A stretch of DNA of 64,000 nucleotides from contig NZ_QICI01000070.1 in assembly GCF_004119445.1 (NCBI RefSeq), positions 1-64,000 on the forward strand. Direction: 5' to 3'. The translations under genes were made by a program, and so were the position numbers. Source of the DNA: Chryseobacterium sp. CH21. Its GTDB lineage: Bacteria > Bacteroidota > Bacteroidia > Flavobacteriales > Weeksellaceae. Under the pieces are notes generated by a model. It was not told where the DNA came from. It was given only the letters and a program-made list of their open reading frames with translations, and did no database searches. Numbering within the stretch: the stretch's first letter is position 1; every line of letters begins with the position of its first letter. Shown piece by piece: positions 18,504-27,460 of the stretch.

Positions 18504-20771
18504 ATGACTTTTGATATTGATATGATCAAAAAAGTGTATGAGCGTTACCCGGAAAGAATTGCTGCGGCAAGACAAGTTGTGGGAAAACCTCTTACCCTTT
18601 CAGAAAAAATTCTTTACACCCACCTTTGGGAAGGAAATGCTACACAAGCACATGAAAGAGGAAACTCTTATGTAGACTTCGCACCAGACAGAGTCGCTAT
18701 GCAGGATGCCACTGCGCAGATGGCCCTTTTACAATTCATGCAGGCAGGAAAAGCTAAAGTAGCTGTTCCTTCTACTGCTCATGCAGATCACCTGATCCAG
18801 GCGAAAGTAGGTGCTGACAAAGATTTACAGGAAGGGATCAACAAAAACTCTGAGGTATTCAACTTCCTGAGTTCTGTATGTGATAAATATGGAATTGGGT
18901 TCTGGAAACCGGGAGCAGGTATCATTCACCAAGTTGTACTGGAAAATTATGCATTCCCTGGAGGAATGATGATTGGTACTGATTCTCACACGGTAAATGC
19001 AGGAGGACTGGGAATGGTAGCCATTGGCGTAGGAGGTGCCGATGCAGTAGATGTAATGGCAGGAATGGCCTGGGAGCTTAAAATGCCAAAACTTATCGGA
19101 GTAAAATTAACCGGTAAAATGAGCGGATGGACTTCTGCAAAAGATGTTATCTTAAAAGTAGCAGGAATTCTTACCGTAAAAGGAGGTACAGGATGCATCG
19201 TAGAATATTTCGGTGAAGGAGCTGAATCTCTTTCGGCAACAGGTAAAGGTACAATTTGTAACATGGGTGCTGAAATTGGGGCTACAACCTCTACTTTCGG
19301 ATACGATGATTCTATGAGAAGATATCTGGCCGCTACAGGAAGACAGGACGTAGTAGATGCTGCTGATAAAATTGCTGAACATTTAACCGGTGATGCTGAA
19401 GTATATGCTAACCCTGAACAATATTTCGATCAGGTAATAGAAATCAACCTTTCTGAACTTACTCCTCACTTAAACGGACCTTTCACTCCGGACTTAGCAA
19501 CTCCGGTTGCTGAATTCAGAGCTAAAGCTGAGGCTAACGGATGGCCTTTAGAAGTTGAATGGGCTCTTATCGGTTCTTGTACCAATTCTTCTTATGAAGA
19601 TTTATCAAGAGCTGCTTCCATTGTAGAAGATGCAGTATCAAAAGGAGTAAAGCCTAAAGCAATCCTGGGAATTAACCCTGGTTCCGAGCAGGTGAAATTC
19701 ACAGCAGAAAGAGACGGTTTCTTAAACTCTTTCAGAAAATTTGAAAATACACGAATCTTTACTAATGCTTGCGGGCCATGTATCGGACAGTGGGACAGAG
19801 AGGGAGCTGAAAAAGGAGAGAAAAACTCTATTATTCACTCTTTCAACAGAAACTTTGCCAAAAGAGCAGATGGTAACCCAAATACCCATGCATTTGTAGC
19901 TTCTCCTGAAATGGTAGCTGCTGTGGCTATCTCAGGAAGATTAGACTTTAACCCGATTACAGATACATTAACTAACGAAGCAGGCGAACAGGTAAAACTT
20001 GACGAGCCTAAAGGTTATGAACTTCCTTCAAAAGGATTCGCAGTAGATGATAACGGCTATCAGGCTCCATCTGAAGATGGTTCAAGCGTTGTTGTGAACG
20101 TAAGCCCTACTTCAGACAGACTTCAGTTATTAGAAGAATTCCCGGCTTGGGATGGTAAAAACATTGAAGGCGCTAAAGTATTGATAAAAGCTTTCGGAAA
20201 ATGTACCACTGACCACATTTCTATGGCTGGACCATGGCTGAAATACAGAGGTCACTTAGACAATATTTCAAATAACATGTTGATTGGAGCAGTGAATGCT
20301 TACAACATGGAAACTAATAAAGTTAAAAATGAATTAACGGGTGAATACGGTGAAGTTCCGGCTGTACAAAGAGCTTACAAAGCAGCAGGCGTTCCAACCA
20401 TCGTTGTAGGAGACCAAAACTACGGTGAAGGTTCTTCAAGAGAGCATGCTGCTATGGAGCCTAGACACCTTGGCGTAAAAGCTGTATTGGTAAAATCATT
20501 TGCGAGAATCCATGAAACCAACCTTAAAAAACAAGGGATGCTTGGAATCACTTTCGCTAATGAGGCTGATTATGATAAAATCAAGGAAGATGACACGGTT
20601 AATTTCTTAGATCTTGACCAGTTTGCCCCAGGAAAACAGCTGACTTTAGAATTCGTTCATGCCGACGGAACTAAAGACATTGTTATGGCAAACCACACTT
20701 ACAATGATCAGCAAATTGATTGGTTTAAAGCTGGTTCTGCCCTGAATCTAATCAAACAACAGGAAAAATAA
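18504..20771 (+). CDS. acnA: Aconitate hydratase, mitochondrial type
   Basis: A 755-residue aconitase interconverting citrate and isocitrate. The [4Fe-4S] cysteines are visible in GSCTNSSYEDL and NACGPCIGQW. The C-terminal swivel carries the substrate arginines in GDQNYGEGSSREHAA. Its length and sequence style follow the mitochondrial-type family and not bacterial AcnA (about 890 residues). It lies just downstream of acnB with its own intergenic region and terminators, so the two aconitases can be regulated separately. Confidence 0.92.
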   Translation: MTFDIDMIKKVYERYPERIAAARQVVGKPLTLSEKILYTHLWEGNATQAHERGNSYVDFAPDRVAMQDATAQMALLQFMQAGKAKVAVPSTAHADHLIQAKVGADKDLQEGINKNSEVFNFLSSVCDKYGIGFWKPGAGIIHQVVLENYAFPGGMMIGTDSHTVNAGGLGMVAIGVGGADAVDVMAGMAWELKMPKLIGVKLTGKMSGWTSAKDVILKVAGILTVKGGTGCIVEYFGEGAESLSATGKGTICNMGAEIGATTSTFGYDDSMRRYLAATGRQDVVDAADKIAEHLTGDAEVYANPEQYFDQVIEINLSELTPHLNGPFTPDLATPVAEFRAKAEANGWPLEVEWALIGSCTNSSYEDLSRAASIVEDAVSKGVKPKAILGINPGSEQVKFTAERDGFLNSFRKFENTRIFTNACGPCIGQWDREGAEKGEKNSIIHSFNRNFAKRADGNPNTHAFVASPEMVAAVAISGRLDFNPITDTLTNEAGEQVKLDEPKGYELPSKGFAVDDNGYQAPSEDGSSVVVNVSPTSDRLQLLEEFPAWDGKNIEGAKVLIKAFGKCTTDHISMAGPWLKYRGHLDNISNNMLIGAVNAYNMETNKVKNELTGEYGEVPAVQRAYKAAGVPTIVVGDQNYGEGSSREHAAMEPRHLGVKAVLVKSFARIHETNLKKQGMLGITFANEADYDKIKEDDTVNFLDLDQFAPGKQLTLEFVHADGTKDIVMANHTYNDQQIDWFKAGSALNLIKQQEK

Positions 20772-20796
20772 GATTAATTGTTAGATTAATCAATAT

Positions 20797-20828
20797 AAAG
20801 GCGGCTTCACTAGAAGTCGTCTTTTTAT
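20797..20828 (+). terminator. Terminator after mitochondrial-type aconitase
   Basis: The arms AAGGCGGCTTC and GAAGTCGTCTT (one G-U pair) are followed by five T, 26 bp after the stop. Confidence 0.75.
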
Positions 20829-20943
20829 TTTAACTGTACTTTAAATATTCAATAGAATCGGATTTTAGCCCGTTTCATTTTTATTCAGTGTACTAATTGG
20901 GAGCCAAAATTTATAACCCGCTTGATAAAACTTAATGAATACA

Positions 20944-20980
20944 TCAAACCTTATAGGTTTTAGAAACCTATAAGGTTTGA
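20944..20980. repeat. Perfect 17-bp inverted repeat between convergent genes
   Basis: TCAAACCTTATAGGTTT, three bases and the exact reverse complement. It lies between the aconitase stop and the convergent receptor stop. It may act as a terminator for either strand, but the T-tail is short (TTTT on the plus side only). The ACCTTATAGGT core looks like a dispersed palindromic element. Confidence 0.7.
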
Positions 20981-21039
20981 TTTTATCTAAAATAACAATG
21001 AAAGATTTATAAATAAACACATTATTCTTTACCCAAAAC

Positions 21040-23784
21040 TCAAAATCTGAATTCAATTCTGGCAAATAAGAACCTTCCTCCTATACCGTACTGGGAAACC
21101 TGTCTGGAATATACAAACTGGTTATCCGCAGTTAATGAACTTATATTTGGACTTTTGGAAGGCAGAATATTCAAAATATTATTACTTCCGATCGTTGCTG
21201 AAATATTTTTATTAAAATCATATCCTACAGATAAATCTGTCACGAAGCGGTTATTAAGGACGAAGTGCTCTGTACTTCCTGTTATTCCGTCAAAATTAGC
21301 ATCCAGAACATCTGCATCAGTCACTTTACCAAAGAAAGAATTACGCAGTACGAAAGTAAATCCGGAAACTCTTAAAGCATTGGATAAAGTAGCTTTTACA
21401 CGGGGAACGGCTTCTTCGAAATACACTCTATTCGGTTCTGAGAAATAGTTATCAATCTGGCTTACCAATTTAGGAGAAGCATGAATATCTCCGATTCTTT
21501 TGGTCTGATTAAAGTTGATTCCCAGATTATTCTCCAAGGAAACTACTGATGAGATTTTTGAATTCTGAGAAATCGTAATATCCAACCCTTTTGTCTGGGA
21601 GTCCACCGCATTGGCAAAAAAGTTGGCAGCGCTGGCTCTTGCGAGATCAAAAGCATCCTGAAGAACTGCCTGATCCGAACCTGGCGTAAAATTACCATTA
21701 GGACGGAAAAAAAGATCAGTCAATACGACTCTGTCTTTAATTTTTATTAAATAGGCATCCGCTGTGAAAGTAAGGCTTAATGAGGGTATTTTCCATGTAA
21801 TTCCTGTGCTGTAGGATTGTGAAGTTTCCTGTTTTAATTTCGGAATACCCAATGCCTGTGCTGCTTCAGAATTATTCCTGAAAGTACCTACCTGTGTAGT
21901 TTTTCCCTGTTGAATAAGTGTAGAAGTAGAACTATAATAGATTTGCGCTAAAGAAGGTGCTCTAAATCCGGTAGAAACAGCACCTCTCCAGTTTAGATTG
22001 GGAGCCAGTTTTACATTGGTTGCCAGTTTATAGTTGAATGTAGACCCGAAGTCTGAATAGTTCTCATATCGTAAAGCTCCCTCTAACAGCCATCCGTCAG
22101 TAACTTCCAGCTCTGCATCAGCATAAGCAGCAATACTGTTTCTGTTTCCAGAAACTGCATTTTCCGGACTAAATCCTGGGAAAACCTGTGCTCCGGCAGG
22201 TCTTGTATTTCCGAAGAAATCGGTTACTTTTTCATTTTCAGGGGTTTTGGCAGTTACCACGCGTCCATAAATATCATAAGAAGCATAAGAATTTTCTTTT
22301 CCTGCATTCACTTTATAATTTTCGTGTCGGTATTCTGCTCCGAAAGCAATATTCAATCCTTTCAGGACATCATATTTTTTGGAGAAGTCCAGATTGACAG
22401 TATTTTGTGAAAACTCAGATCCTCCTGCATCAAAAGTTCGTGGAGAACTATCTGTAAGTGATGCATTAAAAGTATTTACAACTCCAAAACCAAAGGTGTT
22501 TTTCCCGAATGTATTGCTGAAGTCTACATTCCAGCCATTCCATTTTCCTTTAATTCCGGCAGCAAGAGAATAATCATTCACAGCGGCTTCAATCTGAGGA
22601 AGATATCCATTGGGAGTAACTGCATTGATGTTTCTCTCTGTATTCGGAAGACGGTAAAATCCTCCGGCATTTCCAAGGCGGTAACTATAACCACCAAATG
22701 AGTAAACTTTCCAATCATCATTCACAGGAATTTCAGAATTGAAAAAGAGCTGCCCCGACTGTAATTTAGACTGTCCTGCTCTCAGGCTGAAATCTTTTCT
22801 TTCCAGTCCTCTGTAATTAAGTTCCTGGGACGTAAAATCTTTACCTAATATTTTTTGAAGGTCAGAAATACTGTTGGCCCCTGAGATCTGAGACTGAAAA
22901 TCAGTTCCAAAATACCCCACCTTAGTAGCATATTGTTTTACTGTATTAATAATCTGCTGGGTATTGGATGTATTTGTAATATTTTTATATAAACCATCAA
23001 TATTAACTCCATCCTGCAATGCTCTGTAATTAATGGCATTATAAGCATTGTAAATATCTCCTTCTCTCACTCCGGCTCTGGAATAAGGATCACGGTATTG
23101 CGCAGAACCTGTCACGTTAATAAATCCGGATTTTCCTATTTTCGCTCCATAATTAAGATCTACAGAAATGGTCTGTCCATCTACTCCTCCTGAAAAATTA
23201 TTGGCAACAGGCGAAGCATATCCTCCCAGAAACACCTGTCCGGAAAGTCCTAATCTTTTTTTCAACCCCAGGTTAACGACACCTGCAATAGCATCGGAGC
23301 CATACTGAGCGGAAGCACCATCTCTTAAAACTTCGATTTTTTCTAAAGCAAAGGCTGGAATAGCATTAAGGTCAGTTCCTACAGATCCTCTTCCCGGAGT
23401 AAGCGTAACATTGATCAATGAAGACTGATATCGTCTTTTCCCATTAAGCAAAACTAAAACCTGATCAGGACCTAATCCTCTTAAAAGAGCAGGATCTACA
23501 AAATCAGTCCCATCATTGACGGTGTGTGAAGTAGATGAAAATGAAGGAACAATGTAATTTAAAGCCTGACTAATATTGTTCGTGGGACTTTGTTTTAAAA
23601 TTTTTGATATATTAATGATATCGACCGGAACGGGTGTATCTGTTAATGATCTTCCGGAACCTCTTGATCCAAGGATGACTACATCATCTATTTTTTTAGA
23701 TTGTACAGTGTCCGTCTGGGCGTAATAAAATGTAGAGATAAGCGCGAAAGAAGGAATAAATATTTTTGTTTTGAAATTATGCAT
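21040..23784 (-). CDS. TonB-dependent outer-membrane receptor
   Basis: A 914-residue TonB-dependent receptor. It has a signal peptide (about 1-22, ending in FYYAQ), a TonB-box-like region (KKIDDVVILGSRG), a plug domain (LLRGLGPDQVLVLLNGKRRYQSS; EKIEVLRDGASAQYGSDAIAGVVNL) and a long barrel ending RFLFARIEFRF. It contains no N-terminal carboxypeptidase-like domain, so it is not of the SusC type. The substrate is unknown. A structured RNA resembling the SAM-riboswitch core lies upstream on the same strand, which would hint at methionine- or corrinoid-related uptake if confirmed. Confidence 0.85.
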   Translation of the reverse strand: MHNFKTKIFIPSFALISTFYYAQTDTVQSKKIDDVVILGSRGSGRSLTDTPVPVDIINISKILKQSPTNNISQALNYIVPSFSSTSHTVNDGTDFVDPALLRGLGPDQVLVLLNGKRRYQSSLINVTLTPGRGSVGTDLNAIPAFALEKIEVLRDGASAQYGSDAIAGVVNLGLKKRLGLSGQVFLGGYASPVANNFSGGVDGQTISVDLNYGAKIGKSGFINVTGSAQYRDPYSRAGVREGDIYNAYNAINYRALQDGVNIDGLYKNITNTSNTQQIINTVKQYATKVGYFGTDFQSQISGANSISDLQKILGKDFTSQELNYRGLERKDFSLRAGQSKLQSGQLFFNSEIPVNDDWKVYSFGGYSYRLGNAGGFYRLPNTERNINAVTPNGYLPQIEAAVNDYSLAAGIKGKWNGWNVDFSNTFGKNTFGFGVVNTFNASLTDSSPRTFDAGGSEFSQNTVNLDFSKKYDVLKGLNIAFGAEYRHENYKVNAGKENSYASYDIYGRVVTAKTPENEKVTDFFGNTRPAGAQVFPGFSPENAVSGNRNSIAAYADAELEVTDGWLLEGALRYENYSDFGSTFNYKLATNVKLAPNLNWRGAVSTGFRAPSLAQIYYSSTSTLIQQGKTTQVGTFRNNSEAAQALGIPKLKQETSQSYSTGITWKIPSLSLTFTADAYLIKIKDRVVLTDLFFRPNGNFTPGSDQAVLQDAFDLARASAANFFANAVDSQTKGLDITISQNSKISSVVSLENNLGINFNQTKRIGDIHASPKLVSQIDNYFSEPNRVYFEEAVPRVKATLSNALRVSGFTFVLRNSFFGKVTDADVLDANFDGITGSTEHFVLNNRFVTDLSVGYDFNKNISATIGSNNILNILPSKSPNISSLTADNQFVYSRQVSQYGIGGRFLFARIEFRF

Positions 23785-24080
23785 GTTGATTGTTGTTTAC
23801 TTTTTGTTGTTAAAAATTGTTTTTTGAGCAATACAAATCCTGTAGCCTTAATTGTAAGGTTACCTTTGATGATGGGAATGTTTGTATTATTTTTTAGAAA
23901 TAGAAAGTGCTAGCAACAACACATGCGCATGTAGAAATGGCATGAAAACATATCAGAATAATGAAGATTCACTTCATGATCTGAGGAATAAAAAATAACT
24001 GATGTAAGGTGATTTCCCTTGTCTTTAAACATTTGGTTTTAACTTTAAAACAAAAATTCAAGATGGGTAATGATAGAATG
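23785..24080 (-). other. Leader of the TonB receptor gene, no ORF
   Basis: About 300 nt between the structured element and the receptor start. It holds the 12-bp palindrome ACATGCGCATGT (23921-23932) and a dyad TAGCCTTA/TAAGGTTA (about 23843-23862). A small ATGAAG/CTTCAT hairpin lies near 23965. No protein-coding gene is supported. Confidence 0.5.
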
Positions 24081-24081
24081 A

Positions 24082-24176
24082 TAAACATTTTTTCCGGAAG
24101 ATCCGGCTTATCGATTGCAGCACCTTGCTTGTTTTTGCAGGTTGCTATCCCATCTAGAGATTCTTGATAATTACCT
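24082..24176 (-). ncRNA. Structured leader resembling an S-box (SAM) riboswitch core
   Basis: Read on the minus strand: a 5-bp P1 (UUAUC / GAUAA), the joint AAGA, a short P2 hairpin (AUCUC-UAGAU-GGGAU), AGCAACC, a P3 hairpin (CCUGC / GCAAGG), GGUGCUGCAAUC, then P1 closes. GCAACC...GGUGC plus AUCAAGA and GAUAAG are the core words of SAM-I-type aptamers. The usual long P2 and the P4 helix are missing. A 3' hairpin CCGG-AUCUU-CCGG follows, and its loop is complementary to the P2 loop (AGAU with AUCU). The ligand is inferred, not shown. Confidence 0.5.
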
Positions 24177-24178
24177 GG

Positions 24179-24186
24179 CAAAGATA
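24179..24186 (-). promoter_or_regulatory. -7 box directly before the structured leader (TATCTTTG)
   Basis: TATCTTTG matches TAnnTTTG exactly on the minus strand. It would place the transcript start a few bases before P1 of the structured element, so the element would be the very 5' end of the receptor mRNA. No clear -33 TTG is visible. Confidence 0.45.
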
Positions 24187-24294
24187 TAATTATTTCGGAA
24201 ATAAAAAAATTTTAGCTTAATTTTTCGATTTTCACAATTTTAGCGTAACAAATTACCTTTTTCAGCGTCTAACCGGATATCAGTAAAAAACATT

Positions 24295-26519
24295 ATGAAA
24301 AAAACGATTTTCGCATTATCCTTATTAAGCTCAGTCTTCATTTTCTCGCAGGAAAAAAATAACAAGCCTCAGGAAAAGCAAATTGAAGGAGTAGTTATTA
24401 CGAAAACTAAAAAAGCCGTTGAACAAAAAGCAGACCGTACTATTTTTGACTTTTCTGAACAACCTCAGCTAAATAACGGGAATGTTCTGGAAGGAATTAA
24501 AAAACTTCCGGGGCTTGTATCTACGGACATTGCAGGGATGATGTACCAGGGAAAAATGCTGGAAGTATACCTGAACGGAAGACCTCTTAACATCACCTCC
24601 AATGAGTTGAATTCTTTCCTTGAAGGAATGCCCGCTAACTCTGTGGAAAGAATTGAGATAATCACACAGCCCGGTGCCGAATTTCCTGCCACTTCGGGAG
24701 GGGCAATTATGAATATCATCACCAACAAAAACGCTAATAAATATTTAACAGCTACTTATTCCGGGAATTATTCTTTTACGAATTACGATAAATTCAGAAA
24801 CAGAACGACCAATTCCGTTAATTTAAATGCAAGAAATAAATATTTTGGATGGCAGCTGAATGTGGGGCAAAATTATCGTGAAAGCATGCTGAATGGCCAA
24901 CAGGATGAACTTTTAACAAGTCATACCGACAGATATGGGCGTGGATATTTTGCAAAATCAGGATTGACTTTTGATTTGGGGCAGGACAGATTATTATTAA
25001 ACTACGACATTTATCACAATAATAATGACAATTATACTTTAAGTAACGGTCATGGAAATTTACCTTTTGAGAATGACCCGAATAATTTAGTAGAAGCTTT
25101 TTACACGTCCTCAGATGTGGCTCACACCAATAATTTGAGACAAGAAGCCGTTGTAACCTATCAGAAACGTTTTGCTGAAAAATCACAGAAACTGGACTTC
25201 CAGTTTGGTTATACAAGATCCGACAGTAAGTTTTCTCAGGACAACTTCTTCCAGGTGGGTAATTTTGCAGTAGAACCCTATCTGCCCATCAATAGTATAC
25301 AGAATGGCTTAAAAGATCTTCTGAACAATAAATCTGTAATGAATATAGCCAACTTCAAAGTAGATTATTCCCAACCTATAAAACTTCTTGATGGCGGGAA
25401 AGTGAGCTTTGGAGGTTTGTATGAAAAACAGGACTATGATACTGAAAGTTTTGGCGTAACCAATCTTGAATATCAGAGACAGACAGCTTCTACTTATTTG
25501 GAGTTTCAGGCAAAATTGAAAAAGTTTGACTTCACTTTGGGATCCCGTGCTGAAAATTATGATATTTCCGGGGTAACAAGATATTTTGATAAGGATGCGA
25601 AACTGGTAGAAGCTAATTTGATTCCTTTCAATAAGTTTAAACTTTTCCCGAACGCGAGTGTACAGTATAACATGATGAACCAGGTTTATATTGCTGCGAA
25701 TTACAACAGAAAAATCAGTTTACCAAGTATTTCTGCTTTGAACCCGAATAACGTGACGTTTTCAGGACCAAGTACGGAAGTAATGGTAACCCGAATCTAC
25801 AGCCTACTATTTTTGATAACTATGAATTGAAAATTTCGGCTTTTGATTATGCATTTATCGGATATAGCGTAAGCTCGGCAAGCAATCAGGTAGCCCAGAT
25901 CATTCGAAAAGACGGAAGAAAACTCTACAACGAGCAGGTGAATATTTCGAATATGAAAATTCACAACTTCAACGTGGGATTACCGGTTCCTTTTATGATT
26001 TTCAGCAAGCCTTTGAGCGAAATCATGAAGTTTGATTTCAATCCTGACAAAATTAACTTCATGTACTTATATGCTGGTTATCAAAAACATGAAATTGACA
26101 ATCTGAATAATAAAGGATTCTGGATTTTCAATATTATGACTCAGATTCTTTTGCCTAAAGACATCAAAATGACAGCCAATTACAGTTATCTGACTCCAAA
26201 GGCAGGATATTTCTACTTCACCGCAGAGAAACCATTTAACAACTCTCTGGATATTACACTGACAAAGAAGTTTATGAACAACCGTCTGACGCTTTCTGTT
26301 TTTGCGAATGATATTTTCAACGGACAGATGATGCAGGTACGTTCTAATCCACCATCAGGAAGTCCGGTAATGATCAGCAGTAAATATGATACAAGAAATT
26401 TCGGATTTTCTATCAATTATAAAATTCCGACAAAAAATAAACTGGCAAAAGAGGATCCAAATATCCTTAACCAGACTAAAAAAGAGGACAATGGCGGTGT
26501 AATGCAGCAGGCGCAATAG
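24295..26519 (+). pseudogene. Outer-membrane beta-barrel receptor, TonB-dependent type (one-base frameshift)
   Basis: A signal peptide (MKKTIFALSLLSSVFIFSQ) is followed by a plug-like domain (NNGNVLEGIKKLPGLVSTD...EVYLNGRPLNITSNELNSFLEGMPANSVERIEIITQPGAEF) and a barrel of the OMP_b-brl_3 type. The frame breaks near 25782. Adding one A restores PSTEVNGNPNLQPTIFDNYELKISAF and about 741 residues, ending in a Lys/Gln-rich tail. The ligand is unknown. It is divergent from the receptor at 21040-23784 across a 510-bp spacer. The usual carboxypeptidase-like N-terminal repeat of this family is absent. Confidence 0.8.
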
Positions 26520-26536
26520 TTCTTACGGTAAAATAC

Positions 26537-26567
26537 AAGAGGCAGTAATCATTTTTACTGCCTCTTT
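26537..26567. terminator. Bidirectional terminator between OM receptor and thiF
   Basis: The perfect arms AAGAGGCAGTAA and TTACTGCCTCTT with a 6-nt loop lie between two convergent stops (26519 plus, 26612 minus). Confidence 0.8.
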
Positions 26568-26611
26568 CTATTGATATTAAAATGGTGCTATTTGTGATAT
26601 CAGTGTTTATA

Positions 26612-27328
26612 TCAAAAATCTATTGTTTGAAATCTCCAGCTCAGGGTATCTACCAATGTGAGTTGATTAACAATCACCGGAAGATCTGTGATAATTTTTA
26701 ATGCCTGAAGAGCCATCATGCTTCCTATCATTCCGGGAAGAGCTCCCAAGACGCCAAGGCTGTCACAATCCGGTACATCCTCATCGAATGGCGGTTCAGG
26801 AAAAATATCCCGTAAGTTTTTGCTTCCATTATGATTAAATACAGCAACTTGTCCTGAAAAGCCTAAGATACTTCCGTAAACCAACGTTTTATGCAGTTTT
26901 ATGCAGGTATCATTCACCATATATCTCGTAGAAAAATTGTCTGAGCCGTCAACAATAATATCATACTGAGAAAGGATTTCTTCAATATTTTCTTCATTGA
27001 TTTTCTCTTCAATTCCTATCAAGTTAACCTGATGATTGAGTTCTTTTACAAATGTTTCTGCGCTCTTCACTTTGGATAATCCTACTCTGTTTTCAGTATG
27101 AATGACCTGACGGTTCAGATTATGAAGTTCAACCTCATCAAAATCTGCAACGCCTAAAGTTCCTACTCCTGATGCAGCCAGATATTGGATAACAGGACTT
27201 CCCAAACCTCCTGCCCCAATGACAAGAACTTTGGAAGACCTTATTTTCTTTTGACCTTCCATTCCTATTTCTTCAATAAATATCTGTCGGCTGTACCGTG
27301 AAAAATGATCTTCTTTCATAATTATCAT
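26612..27328 (-). CDS. thiF: Sulfur-carrier adenylyltransferase ThiF / HesA-MoeB family
   Basis: A 238-residue E1-like enzyme that should adenylate the C-terminal GG of ThiS before sulfur transfer. The nucleotide motif is VIGAGGLGSPVIQYLAASG, with the conserved DGSDNFSTRYMVND and a Cys in PDCDSLGVLG. The paired CxxC zinc motifs found in E. coli ThiF and MoeB are absent; the first site reads GSKNLRDIFPEPP. It is the last gene of the thi operon, separated from thiH by a 130-bp palindromic repeat. An ATG at 27319 is an equally good start. Confidence 0.85.
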   Translation of the reverse strand: MIIMKEDHFSRYSRQIFIEEIGMEGQKKIRSSKVLVIGAGGLGSPVIQYLAASGVGTLGVADFDEVELHNLNRQVIHTENRVGLSKVKSAETFVKELNHQVNLIGIEEKINEENIEEILSQYDIIVDGSDNFSTRYMVNDTCIKLHKTLVYGSILGFSGQVAVFNHNGSKNLRDIFPEPPFDEDVPDCDSLGVLGALPGMIGSMMALQALKIITDLPVIVNQLTLVDTLSWRFQTIDF

Positions 27329-27330
27329 TG

Positions 27331-27453
27331 AACCATTAAGGTTTTTTAAGTTTTTAAGGAAAGTTAAGATGAGCTTCGCTTTAAAAAGGTGCTATCTTAA
27401 AAATCTTCGATTTTTCTTAATTCAACTTCACTTCTTCAAAATCCTTAATGGTT
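27331..27453. repeat. MITE-like palindromic element inside the thi operon
   Basis: About 20-bp terminal inverted repeats match at 18 of 20 positions: 27331-27350 begins AACCATTAAGG, and 27434-27453 ends CCTTAATGGTT. The interior holds more small dyads, such as AAAAATC/GATTTTT. It fills the only wide gap in an otherwise tightly packed operon. It carries no ORF. Confidence 0.65.
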
Positions 27454-27460
27454 TAAAAGT

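Noticed and set aside
23969..24181. Minus-strand ORF of 70 codons starting at TTG upstream of the TonB receptor
   Set aside because: It coincides with the structured RNA leader; the sequence is better explained by RNA pairing than by a protein.
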